Source: UKL13-3 sp044353855
GTDB taxonomy: Bacteria > Bacteroidota > Bacteroidia > UKL13-3
Reading direction: 5' to 3'
Assembly: GCA_044353855.1 (NCBI GenBank)
Contig: JBILBF010000001.1
Location: 372,001 to 436,000 of the forward strand
DNA length: 64,000 bases
The translations under genes and the position numbers were made by a program. This document shows, one piece after another, positions 41,895 to 51,728 of this stretch. How positions within the stretch are numbered: the stretch's first letter is position 1; each line of letters starts with the position of its first letter. The notes under the pieces are model-generated. The model did no database searches and was not told where the DNA came from. It saw nothing but the letters and a program-made list of their open reading frames with translations.

Positions 41895-44800
41895 ATGAAC
41901 CCAGAAGGCTATTCTTTATTAATTCAAAAGTTAGATGCGTTTATTCGCAAATACTATAAAAACCAACTTATAAGAGGTGTAATTTATTTTGCAACGGCTA
42001 CGCTCTTGTTTTTCTTTATTGTAATTTTATTAGAATATTTTGGTCGCTATCAAAGCAATATAAGAGCCTTGTTGTTCTTTTCATTTATTGTATTTGTTGT
42101 GTTTTGTTTAATACGTTTTGTCTGTATTCCATTGAGTAAATTATATAAACTAAGCAATACAATAAACCATACGCAAGCGGCTATTATTATTGGACAACAT
42201 TTTCCTCAGATACAGGACAAATTATTAAATGTGTTGCAACTAAAAAACCAGACGAACAATGACGACAGCTCTTTAATAGATGCGGCCATTAACCAAAAAA
42301 TGGTAGAAATGAAAGTGGTTCCATTTAGTGCTGCAATTGATTTTAGTAAAAACATTCGCAATTTGCGTTTTGTGCTGTTTCCATTGGCTTTATATGCTAT
42401 TGTATACCTTATTGCCCCTGCTATGATTAGCGATGGAAGTAAGCGGGTGTTTAATTATAACGAAAACTTTAAAACGGCTGCGCCTTTTACGTTTGAAATA
42501 GAAAACAGCGATTTGAAAACCAAACAGTTTTCTGATTTTGAGTTAAAGATTAAAGTGTCAGGAGCAAACATGCCTGATGAGGTTTATATTATATTAAACA
42601 ATAATAAATATAAGATGCTGAAGCAAAACAAGCTTCATTATGTATATACTTTTAGCAATGTACAAAAGGATCTATTATTTCAATTGGTTGCCAGCGATTT
42701 TTATTCTGATATATATACATTAAAATCAATAACGAAGCCCCTCATCTTAAATTACCGGACAAAAATTGAGTTCCCGGGTTATTTGGGAAAAAAACCTGTT
42801 TGGATTGAAAACCCCACGGAAATAAATATACCGTTAGGGTCTAACGTGTTTTGGCAGTTTCAAACGGCCCATACAGAAGCGGTGTTGATGCGATTTGGAG
42901 GCCCTTACCTACAAGCAGAAAAAACCAGCCCAACCCAATTTAGCTATCGCAAAAAGTTTTTTGTTAGTTGCAATATTGTTGTAAAAACACAAAATGCAGA
43001 GCTGCAGAACGAGGATTCAATGCAGTATTTTATAACGGTAATACCAGACGCATTTCCGACAATTACAGTAGAGGAAAAAAAAGACAGTATTACTGAAAAA
43101 AACATTTTTTTTATAGGAGATGCCGCGGATGATAATGGGCTTTTGCGATTGGCATTTAAGTATCAACTTACACGCTTTGAACAAACAATACCAGAGCCCA
43201 CAAAAACGCAATGGCTTTCTCTTGAAAAAGGAGTTAGCACTCGTTTTTACCACCAAGTTAACTTAAGCAAAATAGGATTACAAACGGGGGACAGGCTTTC
43301 TTATTATTTTGAAGTGTGGGACAACGATGGAGTGCATGGCTCAAAGTCTACTAAAACGGCAATTAGAGAACTAAAATCTGCTACGGAAAAAGAATTGGAA
43401 GAAAAAACAGATTTAGGCAGCAGTGCACTCAAAGACAAAATGGAGCTGGCCATACAAGAGGCTAAAACACTGCAAAAAGAGTTGAAAGAGCTAGAGCGAA
43501 AAATGGTGGAAAAAAAAGAATTGAGTTGGGAGGAGAAAAAGAAAGTTGAAAAATTATTAGAACAACAAAAGGAGTTAGCTCAAAAACTAAACGAAATAAA
43601 AAAAGAAAACGAAAAACTAAACAAAGAAGAAGCCGACTATAAAAAACAAGCAGCGCAAGTTTTGGATAAACAACAACAACTCGAACAACTGTTTAATCAG
43701 TTGATGGATGAGGAAATGAAAAAACTGATTAAGGAAATGGAAAAAATGCTGCAACAACAAAATAAAGAGCAGATGAAAGAGGAGATGGAAAAAATGCAGC
43801 TTAACAATAAAGATGTAGAGAAGGAGCTTGACCGAATGCTAGAACAATACAAAAAACTGGAGATTGAAAAAAAATTGGAACAAGCAGCCGAAAAACTGGA
43901 TCAGTTAAGCATAAAACAGCAGGATCTTGCCAAAAAAACAGAAGAACAATCAACTGAAAAAGGAAAACCAACCGAGGAGAAAAAACAAGACCAAGCGGAA
44001 CTGAAACAACAGCAAGAAAAACTAAGCCAAGAGTTTAAAGATGCAATAGAAACACTTAAGGATATTGAGAAAAAAAACAAAGAGCTAGAAGAGCCTGAAG
44101 AATTAGAAAACACAGAACAAGAGCAACAAGAAATAGAACAAAAGCAACAAGAGAGTGAAAAAGACATAGAAAAAGGAGACACTAAAAAAGCAAGCGAAAA
44201 ACAACAGAAGGCAGCTCAAAAAATGAAAGAGATGAGCCAGAAAATGAAAGATAAAAAGGCAGAGCAGGAGCAAAAAGAATTGGAAATAGATGCGCAAGCA
44301 TTGCGTGAAATATTAGAAAACACGCTTCAGCTTTCCAAAGACCAAGAAGCATTAATGGACCACATGCGGACCATTAATGGCTACAATCCACAATTTGTAG
44401 AAGCCGCTCAAACACAAAAGAAAATCAAAGACGATGCAAAAATAATAGAAGACAGCTTATTGGCATTAAGTAAACGAGTAGCCGAAATAAGCACCTTTGT
44501 CAATCGCGAAGTATCCAAACTAAACGACAACTTAGATAGAAGCGCAAAAAGTTATGGCTCACGCAACTTTCCCGACATACGCACACGCCAACAATATAGC
44601 ATGACACACGCCAATAACTTAGCAGTAATGCTGAGTGATGTACTTAAACAAATGCAAGACCAAATGCAGGGAGAGGGGAAAGGAGACGGAAAAAGCAACC
44701 CCCAAAAAAGCGGAAAAGGCAAGAGTGGAAAAGGAGGAGGTAAACCTAAATCAATGGGGGAATTAAAAAAAGCACAAGAAGAGTTAAATAAACAATTGCG

Positions 44801-45353
44801 TGAGGGCATGAATAAGCAGCCTGGCAAAGGAGAAAAAGGGAAAGAGGGAGAACAAAAACCAGGGGGTGAAAAACCCGGGACAGAAGGCAAAGGTGGCCAA
44901 ACCGGCACGGGTGGAATGAGTAGCCAAGAATACGCCCGCATGGCAGCACAACAACAAGCCATTAGGCAACAAATGCAAAAGATGCTACAACAAATGGGCA
45001 CCAAAGAAAAAGAAGGTTTGGGAGGACAACAAAAACTGCAAGAAATGCAAAAGCTGATGGAGCAAACCGAAAAAGAACTATACAATAAACAACTGAGCAA
45101 CCAATTATTGCAGCGCCAAGAGGAGATTGTAACCCGCTTATTGGAATCAGATAAAGCCGAACGCAAACAGGAGCAAGACCAAAAACGCGAGGCCGAACAG
45201 GCGAAAGAAAAGCCAGCAGCAATGCCGCCTAACTTTGAACAATACATTCAGCAAAAGAAAAAAGAAAAAGAATTGCTAGAAACGATTCCTGCTGAAATGC
45301 AGCCTTATTATAAAGAAAAGGTCAAAGAGTATTTTAAGAAGGTTGGGGAATAA
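41895..45353 (+). CDS. DUF4175 family membrane protein with very long coiled coil
   Basis: A 1152-residue protein. Two or three N-terminal membrane helices (about 24-75 and 158-175) are followed by an Ig/beta-rich periplasmic part (about 200-500, with FPGYLGKKPVWIENPTEINIPLG). A 300-residue Lys/Glu/Gln coiled coil (about 510-815, for example KMVEKKELSWEEKKKVEKL), a helical segment (DQEALMDHMRTINGYNPQF), a Gly/Lys/Gln-rich linker (KGKSGKGGGKPKS) and another helical tail follow. The family has no known activity; I see no Walker or protease motif. The direction of the tail (cytosolic or periplasmic) cannot be settled here. Confidence 0.85.
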   Translation: MNPEGYSLLIQKLDAFIRKYYKNQLIRGVIYFATATLLFFFIVILLEYFGRYQSNIRALLFFSFIVFVVFCLIRFVCIPLSKLYKLSNTINHTQAAIIIGQHFPQIQDKLLNVLQLKNQTNNDDSSLIDAAINQKMVEMKVVPFSAAIDFSKNIRNLRFVLFPLALYAIVYLIAPAMISDGSKRVFNYNENFKTAAPFTFEIENSDLKTKQFSDFELKIKVSGANMPDEVYIILNNNKYKMLKQNKLHYVYTFSNVQKDLLFQLVASDFYSDIYTLKSITKPLILNYRTKIEFPGYLGKKPVWIENPTEINIPLGSNVFWQFQTAHTEAVLMRFGGPYLQAEKTSPTQFSYRKKFFVSCNIVVKTQNAELQNEDSMQYFITVIPDAFPTITVEEKKDSITEKNIFFIGDAADDNGLLRLAFKYQLTRFEQTIPEPTKTQWLSLEKGVSTRFYHQVNLSKIGLQTGDRLSYYFEVWDNDGVHGSKSTKTAIRELKSATEKELEEKTDLGSSALKDKMELAIQEAKTLQKELKELERKMVEKKELSWEEKKKVEKLLEQQKELAQKLNEIKKENEKLNKEEADYKKQAAQVLDKQQQLEQLFNQLMDEEMKKLIKEMEKMLQQQNKEQMKEEMEKMQLNNKDVEKELDRMLEQYKKLEIEKKLEQAAEKLDQLSIKQQDLAKKTEEQSTEKGKPTEEKKQDQAELKQQQEKLSQEFKDAIETLKDIEKKNKELEEPEELENTEQEQQEIEQKQQESEKDIEKGDTKKASEKQQKAAQKMKEMSQKMKDKKAEQEQKELEIDAQALREILENTLQLSKDQEALMDHMRTINGYNPQFVEAAQTQKKIKDDAKIIEDSLLALSKRVAEISTFVNREVSKLNDNLDRSAKSYGSRNFPDIRTRQQYSMTHANNLAVMLSDVLKQMQDQMQGEGKGDGKSNPQKSGKGKSGKGGGKPKSMGELKKAQEELNKQLREGMNKQPGKGEKGKEGEQKPGGEKPGTEGKGGQTGTGGMSSQEYARMAAQQQAIRQQMQKMLQQMGTKEKEGLGGQQKLQEMQKLMEQTEKELYNKQLSNQLLQRQEEIVTRLLESDKAERKQEQDQKREAEQAKEKPAAMPPNFEQYIQQKKKEKELLETIPAEMQPYYKEKVKEYFKKVGE

Positions 45354-45377
45354 AGAACAAGCATTAAGCAAAGGGGG

Positions 45378-46859
45378 TTACACCTCTTTTCTTAACCGAG
45401 CCACAGGAATATTTAGTTGTTCACGGTATTTAGCAACAGTTCTTCTTGCAATATTGTAGCCTTTTTCTTTCAATATCTCCATGAGTTTTTCATCAGGGAG
45501 GGGCTTGCGTTTTTCTTCGGCAGCAATAGCATCGGCAAGTATACGTTTTACTTCACGGCTACTTACTTCTTCACCATCATCGGTTTGTATACCTTCGCTA
45601 AAAAAGAACTTTAAGGATATGGTACCAAAATCGGTTTGCACAAATTTGCTGTTGGCAACTCGCGAAATGGTTGAAATATCCATTCCCACTTTTTCGGCAA
45701 TGTCCTTCAATATCATGGGTTTCATTTTCGTTTCGTCCCCCGTTTCAAAATAGGCATATTGGTGTTTTAAAATAGCGTTCATGGTCATCAATAAGGTGTT
45801 TTGGCGTTGTTTAATTGAATCAATAAACCATTTGGCTCCATCCAGTTTTTGTTTGATAAATTGTACTGTTTGTTTTAACTCTTTGCCTGGCTTATCAGTT
45901 TTATCATATGCTTTAAGGGTTTCCATATAACTACGGCTAATACGCAAATCAGGCGCATTTCTCGAATTGAGAAGGACTTCTAACTTTCCATGGCTTTCTA
46001 CCAATATAAAATCAGGCGTGATATAATGAGGTTTAGAATCTGATACTGATTCGCCCGGTTTGGGATTAAGGTGTGTAATTACTTTTATAGCATCCTTTAG
46101 CTGGTCGTCATTAATTTTAAGGGAGCGGTTTAGTTTTTCGTAATGTTTTTTGGTAAAATCATCAAAGTAATCACGCAATAATATTTCGGCAATACGCACG
46201 CCTTCTTTGTTATGGTCTTTACGTTTGAGCTGTAATAATAAACATTCTTGTAGGCTTGTAGCAGCAATACCTGCGGGGTCAAGGGCTTGTATTTTGGCAA
46301 GGCAATTTTTCATTTCTAGAAGGCTTGCCTCTACATTTTGCGAAAAGGCCAGATCGTTTTGAATTGCCTCCAATGTTCTACGCAAATAACCATCGTCATC
46401 AATGGTTCCAATTATTTGGTTGCCAATTATTTCTTCGCGGTCATCATCGGCAATAGCATTAAACTGTTCGGCTAACAAATCATGAAAGCTAGTGTTTTCG
46501 GCTATCGTTCGTTCTTTTTTATCTTCATCAGGCCCCTCGTCACTCAAGTGAAAACCGTCCGAATCATAATCATCGTTTACATAATCTTTTATATCTAGTG
46601 TTTCATCACCAATATAATCGTCCACTGATATATCGGCTTCCTGTCCATCATCAATTGTTTCCGTTTCGGCTGTTGTTTCGGTCTCCAAAGGAGCTGATGC
46701 ATCAGCATCTTCAGGCTGAACCAATGCCGGGTTTTCAATAAGTTCTTCACCTATACGCTGTTGCAAATCAACAGTGTTAAGCTGCAATAATTTAATAAAT
46801 TGTATTTGCTGTGGCGACAGCTTTTGTAAGAGTTTTTGTTGTAGTCCCTGTTTTAACAT
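45378..46859 (-). CDS. rpoN: RNA polymerase sigma-54 factor RpoN
   Basis: Sigma-54, 493 residues. The Gln-rich activator-interacting region I (LKQGLQQKLLQKLSPQQIQFIKLLQL) is followed by an acidic region II (DVNDDYDSD-like, about 75-120) and region III with the core-binding domain. The C-terminal RpoN box ARRTVAKYREQLNIP is intact. No -24/-12 promoter or enhancer-binding protein was searched out in this window. The stop codon faces the DUF4175 stop, 24 nt apart. Confidence 0.96.
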   Translation of the reverse strand: MLKQGLQQKLLQKLSPQQIQFIKLLQLNTVDLQQRIGEELIENPALVQPEDADASAPLETETTAETETIDDGQEADISVDDYIGDETLDIKDYVNDDYDSDGFHLSDEGPDEDKKERTIAENTSFHDLLAEQFNAIADDDREEIIGNQIIGTIDDDGYLRRTLEAIQNDLAFSQNVEASLLEMKNCLAKIQALDPAGIAATSLQECLLLQLKRKDHNKEGVRIAEILLRDYFDDFTKKHYEKLNRSLKINDDQLKDAIKVITHLNPKPGESVSDSKPHYITPDFILVESHGKLEVLLNSRNAPDLRISRSYMETLKAYDKTDKPGKELKQTVQFIKQKLDGAKWFIDSIKQRQNTLLMTMNAILKHQYAYFETGDETKMKPMILKDIAEKVGMDISTISRVANSKFVQTDFGTISLKFFFSEGIQTDDGEEVSSREVKRILADAIAAEEKRKPLPDEKLMEILKEKGYNIARRTVAKYREQLNIPVARLRKEV

Positions 46860-46952
46860 TGTGGTGGGTTAGCTAAAAATTATGCCAAAGTCGATTTTGC
46901 TTCGTTATAATTATTATTTTCGCAGTCTATTAATAGCTAACAAAAGTAAGAA

Positions 46953-48467
46953 ATGTATATTAAAGATTTGAATTTGTATGAAGGGAAAGAAATAACCTTA
47001 AAAGGTTGGGCAGCAAATAAGCGCGAAAGCAAGGGCTTAGCATTTATTATTTTGAGAGACGGAACGGGCTTGTGTCAATGCGTTGTTGATGCGGCTAAAG
47101 TATCAGAAGACACCTTTGTAGCAGCACAAAAAGTATCCCTCGAAACATCATTAAGTATTACTGGAATGATTGTTAAAGACGAACGCCAAGTAGGAGGTTA
47201 TGAGTTGCAAGCAACTGCTGTTTCCATTATTGGAGGTTCGATTGATTACCCAATTGCTAAAAAAGAACATGGGGTTGAGTTTTTAATGGATAAGCGCCAT
47301 TTATGGTTACGTAGCCAAAGGCAATGGGCAATAATGAAAATACGCAACCGCATTATATATTCTATACACCAGTTTTTTCAACAAGAAGGGTATATACAAA
47401 TGGACGCACCTTTGTTTACAGCAAATGCATCCGAGGGAACATCTACATTATTTGAAACCGATTTTTATGGTGAGCCCTCCTTCCTTTCGCAATCTGGCCA
47501 ATTATATGGCGAAGCGATGGCAATGGCTATGGGAAAAATATACACCTTTGGGCCAACTTTTCGTGCTGAAAAATCAAAAACGCGCAGACATTTATCTGAG
47601 TTTTGGATGATAGAACCTGAGATGGCCTTTCACGATATTTTTCAAAACATGGATGTGATAGAAGCCTTTTTACGGAAAGTGGTTTCGGATGTTTTAGCGG
47701 AGTGTACAAATGAATTATCGATTATTGGAAGAGATTGTTCATTGCTTGAAAACATTGTAAAACCATTTCCTCGTTTAACGTATGATGAAGCGGTAAGAAT
47801 TATAAAAGGGGAAGATGATGTAAATGGGGTCAATGCGATTGTTTCGTTGGAGGAAGAGCTCAAAAATGTGATAGCGCGAATAGATGAAATTAAATTGGAG
47901 ATTACAGAGCGCGAAGAAAAAATGAAAGCCCCAGGTATGAAAAAAGGGGAAATAGGATTTAACCAAGCTAAAATAGATAAGCTTAAACAAGAACAAGGAG
48001 AGAGTGAAGAAGAGGCGCGGAATATACCAGGATGGTTGAACAGCGCACGTAATTTTAAATACGGGAATGATTTTGGAGGAAGTGACGAAACAGTCATTAC
48101 CCGATTATTTGATAGGCCCATCATGGTGTATAATTGGCCCCATGAAGTGAAAGCGTTTTACTTAAAAAGGGACCCAGACAACAGCAATTTTGCAAGAGGC
48201 GTTGATGTATTAGCACCTGAAGGATATGGCGAAATTGTAGGAGGTGGAGAACGCGAAACAGACTTGGCGTTATTGATAGAAAAAATCGAAGAACACAAAT
48301 TGCCTATGGAAGCATTTGAGTGGTACTTGGATTTGCGGAGGTTTGGTTCAGTGCCACATGCTGGTTTCGGTTTAGGATTAGAAAGACTTGTAACGTGGGT
48401 GTGTAAATTACCGCATGTTAGAGAAAGTATTCCGTTTCCAAGAATGTATGGCAGGTTGAAACCTTAG
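46953..48467 (+). CDS. asnS: Asparagine--tRNA ligase
   Basis: A class IIb synthetase of 504 residues. The N-terminal OB fold (KGWAANKRESKGLAFIILRDGTG) is followed by the catalytic core: motif 1 (YSIHQFFQQEGYIQMDAP), motif 2 (GPTFRAEKSKTRRHLSEFWMIEPE) and motif 3 (HAGFGLGLERLVTWV). An insert with a charged coiled-coil hairpin (LEEELKNVIARIDEIKLEI) between motifs 2 and 3 is usual in Bacteroidota AsnRS. It is adjacent to, but divergent from, rpoN. Confidence 0.97.
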   Translation: MYIKDLNLYEGKEITLKGWAANKRESKGLAFIILRDGTGLCQCVVDAAKVSEDTFVAAQKVSLETSLSITGMIVKDERQVGGYELQATAVSIIGGSIDYPIAKKEHGVEFLMDKRHLWLRSQRQWAIMKIRNRIIYSIHQFFQQEGYIQMDAPLFTANASEGTSTLFETDFYGEPSFLSQSGQLYGEAMAMAMGKIYTFGPTFRAEKSKTRRHLSEFWMIEPEMAFHDIFQNMDVIEAFLRKVVSDVLAECTNELSIIGRDCSLLENIVKPFPRLTYDEAVRIIKGEDDVNGVNAIVSLEEELKNVIARIDEIKLEITEREEKMKAPGMKKGEIGFNQAKIDKLKQEQGESEEEARNIPGWLNSARNFKYGNDFGGSDETVITRLFDRPIMVYNWPHEVKAFYLKRDPDNSNFARGVDVLAPEGYGEIVGGGERETDLALLIEKIEEHKLPMEAFEWYLDLRRFGSVPHAGFGLGLERLVTWVCKLPHVRESIPFPRMYGRLKP

Positions 48468-48569
48468 GTTAATGACTGGTGTTTGGGTATGTGGCAAAGA
48501 AAAACGGGGAGTCCTATTATTAAAAAAACGCACAGCGTTCGTAGCGATTGTTGCGGGTAAAAAAAGCAA

Positions 48570-49775
48570 TTGAAAGAGCTAAAATTAAAACATTCAAGAG
48601 ACTCGTTTAGAGGAATATTTTCCAAAACTATAGGATGCTGTTTTGTGTTGGTGTTTGCTTTTCAAAAGATAAACGCACAAGTTGACTCATCAAACAGTAG
48701 GGCCCATCAAAAAAATGTAGTTTTGCGCACCATGGATTGGGGTTATCGGATTATTGAAGGCGACACAATACATCCTCGAAAAGTAATAATAGCCCCAATT
48801 CCGATATTGGCTTATAAGCCTGAAACCCGTTGGATTTATGGCGTTTCTTTAACAGCAATTTTTAGGTCTCATACAGACAGCATAACAAGGCCCTCGTTTG
48901 CACGAGCTAATATTTCATATTCACAAGAACACCAATTCGCATTTATTCCTGCCATTGAGTATTTTAGCAAAGGCAACAAAGTGAATATTAGAGGAAAATA
49001 CGCGTATACCGATTTTGGTGAAAACTACTATGGTATAGGAGCTGAAACCCCAGCCAGTAATAAAGAGCGATATACGTTTGTTATGCAAAAAGCCAGTGTT
49101 AAAATTGCATATTTAGTTATTCCAAAAGTGTACATAGGGGCTCAGTATAATTACGAAAAAATGTATACTGTTCTATCAGATAGTTTAGGCCTTTTAAGAA
49201 CCACCCAGCCTTTAGGGCATGATGGTTATGAAGCCTCAGGTGCCGGATTTACAATTTATTACGACAACCGCGACCACGTATATTATCCATATAATGGACA
49301 TTTTGTAGAGCTTTCCAATGTGTTTTACCGAAAAGATTTTGGAAGCCAATATGCGTTTGTAAACATTACACTTGATGCGCGAAAATATGTTCAGTTATGG
49401 AAAGAAAATGTGCTAGCCTTTCAGGGGTATGCAAACCTAAATGATGGTAATATTCCCTTTAGAATGCAAGGTGTATTAGGAAGTGATATGTTTATGAGGG
49501 GTTATTATAATGGCCGTTTTCGCGACAAACATTCTATGGCATTTCAAGCAGAGTTGCGTAAAACCATTTGGGGTCCATTAGGGGCTATATTTTTTGTTGG
49601 AGGCGGCACAGTAGCGAACAACAAAACCGATTTGTTTTCAGGCATCAATCCCAATTTTGGTTTTGGGCTTAGGTTTAAAGCGATTCCAAAAGAACGAGTA
49701 AACATTAGCGTTGATTATGGGTTTGGAAACAATGGAAATAGAGCGTTATATATTGGTATGCATGAGGCTTTTTGA
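48570..49775 (+). CDS. BamA/TamA family outer-membrane beta-barrel protein
   Basis: A 401-residue barrel protein starting at TTG, with a signal peptide (TIGCCFVLVFAFQKINAQ). The barrel shows regular alternating strands, aromatic-rich turns (SGAGFTIYYDNRDHVYYPYNGHFVELSN) and a C-terminal strand ending in Phe (IGMHEAF). The IYYDNRDHVYYPYNG segment is the Omp85 D15 signature. It has no POTRA domains. The function is unknown; a surface-antigen type assembly or porin role is possible. Confidence 0.84.
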   Translation: MKELKLKHSRDSFRGIFSKTIGCCFVLVFAFQKINAQVDSSNSRAHQKNVVLRTMDWGYRIIEGDTIHPRKVIIAPIPILAYKPETRWIYGVSLTAIFRSHTDSITRPSFARANISYSQEHQFAFIPAIEYFSKGNKVNIRGKYAYTDFGENYYGIGAETPASNKERYTFVMQKASVKIAYLVIPKVYIGAQYNYEKMYTVLSDSLGLLRTTQPLGHDGYEASGAGFTIYYDNRDHVYYPYNGHFVELSNVFYRKDFGSQYAFVNITLDARKYVQLWKENVLAFQGYANLNDGNIPFRMQGVLGSDMFMRGYYNGRFRDKHSMAFQAELRKTIWGPLGAIFFVGGGTVANNKTDLFSGINPNFGFGLRFKAIPKERVNISVDYGFGNNGNRALYIGMHEAF

Positions 49776-49870
49776 TAAACTTTTTAAAACGCTGTTTTAT
49801 CTATTAAAAAAGCACATATTTGCACCGCTAAAAAACAATTTTTCTGAACAACATCGTAAACATAAAGCCA

Positions 49871-50857
49871 TTGCTGTTGGCTAACCCTTCGCCTAAAATC
49901 GTTATTACAACGCACCACAAACCGGATGCTGATGCATTGGGGTCATCACTAGGGCTGTGTCATTTTTTAGCGGAAATGGGACTTGCATCAACAGTTGTTT
50001 CGCCAACAGATTATGGTGATTTTTTAACCTGGATGCCTGGCGAAAAATCTGTAATTAACTTTGAAGCCCAAGAAACCAAAGCAATTGAGTGTGTAAACGA
50101 AGCAGATATAATTTTTTGTTTGGACTTTAATGCTTTAAAACGCATTCATAAACTAGGCGAATATGTAGCGGCATCAAAGGCAAAAAAAGTGATGATAGAC
50201 CATCACCTAGAGCCAGAAAACTTTGCTGATTATAGTTTATGGACAACAAAAGCGAGTTCTACATGTGAGTTAATTTTTCAGCTTATTGAATTACTTGGAG
50301 AAACAGATAAAATAACAAGTGATATTGCCTCGTGTTTGTATGCAGGTATTTATACTGATACAGGAGGATTTAGGCATAGTACAACTTTTCCGAGCACCCA
50401 TACAGCCGTTGCTGTTTTGTTGGGCAAAGGCGCAGAACCAAATAAAATTGTTGAAGCGATTCACGATAATTATTCAGAAAGCAGAATGCGCTTTATTGGA
50501 TATTGCTTGGATGAAAAAATGCAAATTTTAAGAGAATATAATACAGCACTTATATGCGTTACTGCCGAAGAGTTGAAACGATTTAATGTAATTACGGGGG
50601 ATTCGGAAGGTCTTGTAAACTATGGGCTTTCTATAAAAGGGATTAAGTTTTCGGTTATTATCATTGACCGAACGGTTGCAAGAAAAATGTCGTTTAGGGC
50701 AAAAGGAATTTTTCCTGCAAACGAGTTTGCTAGAAAATACTTCAATGGAGGAGGCCATTTTAGTGCTGCAGGAGGCGAAAGCCAAGAAACACTTGTAGCT
50801 ACAGAGCAAAAGTTTAAAGAAGCGCTTAAAGAATATAAAAGCATTTTATCAAAATAG
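49871..50857 (+). CDS. DHH-family phosphoesterase (NrnA-like oligoribonuclease / pAp phosphatase)
   Basis: A 328-residue protein with the DHH motifs: THHKPDADALGSS, CLDFNALKRI, MIDHHLEPEN and, at the C-terminus, the DHHA1 motif GGGHFSAAGGES. Family enzymes degrade nanoRNA and pAp. The start is uncertain: TTG at 49871 gives only 8 residues before KIVITTHH, while other possible starts upstream (CTG, ATT) lie in the same open frame to about 49840. It leads an operon-like series of four genes on this strand. Confidence 0.9.
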   Translation: MLLANPSPKIVITTHHKPDADALGSSLGLCHFLAEMGLASTVVSPTDYGDFLTWMPGEKSVINFEAQETKAIECVNEADIIFCLDFNALKRIHKLGEYVAASKAKKVMIDHHLEPENFADYSLWTTKASSTCELIFQLIELLGETDKITSDIASCLYAGIYTDTGGFRHSTTFPSTHTAVAVLLGKGAEPNKIVEAIHDNYSESRMRFIGYCLDEKMQILREYNTALICVTAEELKRFNVITGDSEGLVNYGLSIKGIKFSVIIIDRTVARKMSFRAKGIFPANEFARKYFNGGGHFSAAGGESQETLVATEQKFKEALKEYKSILSK

Positions 50858-50880
50858 ATCATAACAACAAAACACAATAG

Positions 50881-51726
50881 ATGAAAAACAGAATCGCATT
50901 AGCACTAGTGGCAGGAGTTGCCCTTTTAGCATCATGTAACAAATTAGAAAAAACAGAAAATGGCGTTGAGTATAAAATTATAACTCACGAAGACGGCACT
51001 CGGATGGTTGCAGCAGGAGATATTTTATTGTTAAAATTGCTAATCGTAACCGAAAAAAAAGATTCCGTTATTATGGAAACATATAGCGACTCATCTTCTG
51101 GGCCTCGTTATATTCCTGCAGATGAACCGGTATTGAAAGAGGTTTTTGCATTATTATCAAAAGGAGATAGTGCTGAAATTTGGGTGAATGCAGATACCCT
51201 TTTTCAAAAAAGCTTTGGCACGGAAAAGCCAAAAAACATGGTTGATGGTGAAAAAATAAAATTTGTAATAACGCTTGTTGATATTTTTAACCAACAAGAA
51301 ATGCAACAAAAACAGATGCAACAAATGAGCGAATTTGTTATGAAAGACTCTATAGCTTCACAAGCGTTTTTAGCAAGCCAACAAAATGTACAAACTACAG
51401 CAAGCGGATTAAAATATATTGTGGTATCAAAAACTACGGGCAAGCAAGTAACCAAAGGAGCCAAGGTAAGCATGCTGTATCGTGGCACCTTATTAAACGG
51501 GCAAGAGTTTGATGGAAACATGGATGGTTCAAATCCGCCATTCGAATTTACAGTAGGTTTGGGTCAGGTTATTCCAGGATGGGATGAAGGGGTATCCATG
51601 ATGAAAGAAGGAGAAGAGTATAAATTTATTATTCCATATAAATTAGCTTATGGCGAAAGAGGTGCAGGTCCAATTCCTCCATTTAGCACTTTGGTGTTTG
51701 ATGTAAAACTGGTTAAAATAAATTAA
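50881..51726 (+). CDS. FKBP-type peptidyl-prolyl isomerase lipoprotein
   Basis: A 281-residue lipoprotein (lipobox LLASC, Cys about 19). An N-terminal domain of unclear fold (about 20-150) precedes an FKBP domain (about 170-281) with the usual GTLLNGQEFDG, GLGQVIPGWDEGVSMMKEGE and PYKLAYGERGAGPIPPFSTL. The layout resembles GldI-type gliding-motility lipoproteins of Bacteroidota, but the family name cannot be confirmed by eye. The tandem FKBP gene follows 2 nt later, so the two are probably cotranscribed. Confidence 0.88.
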   Translation: MKNRIALALVAGVALLASCNKLEKTENGVEYKIITHEDGTRMVAAGDILLLKLLIVTEKKDSVIMETYSDSSSGPRYIPADEPVLKEVFALLSKGDSAEIWVNADTLFQKSFGTEKPKNMVDGEKIKFVITLVDIFNQQEMQQKQMQQMSEFVMKDSIASQAFLASQQNVQTTASGLKYIVVSKTTGKQVTKGAKVSMLYRGTLLNGQEFDGNMDGSNPPFEFTVGLGQVIPGWDEGVSMMKEGEEYKFIIPYKLAYGERGAGPIPPFSTLVFDVKLVKIN

Positions 51727-51728
51727 AC

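Noticed and set aside
43901..45247. Several open frames on the minus strand opposite the DUF4175 gene
   Set aside because: They reflect the Lys/Glu/Gln codon bias of the sense strand, giving Ser/Phe/Leu-rich translations with no recognisable domain.
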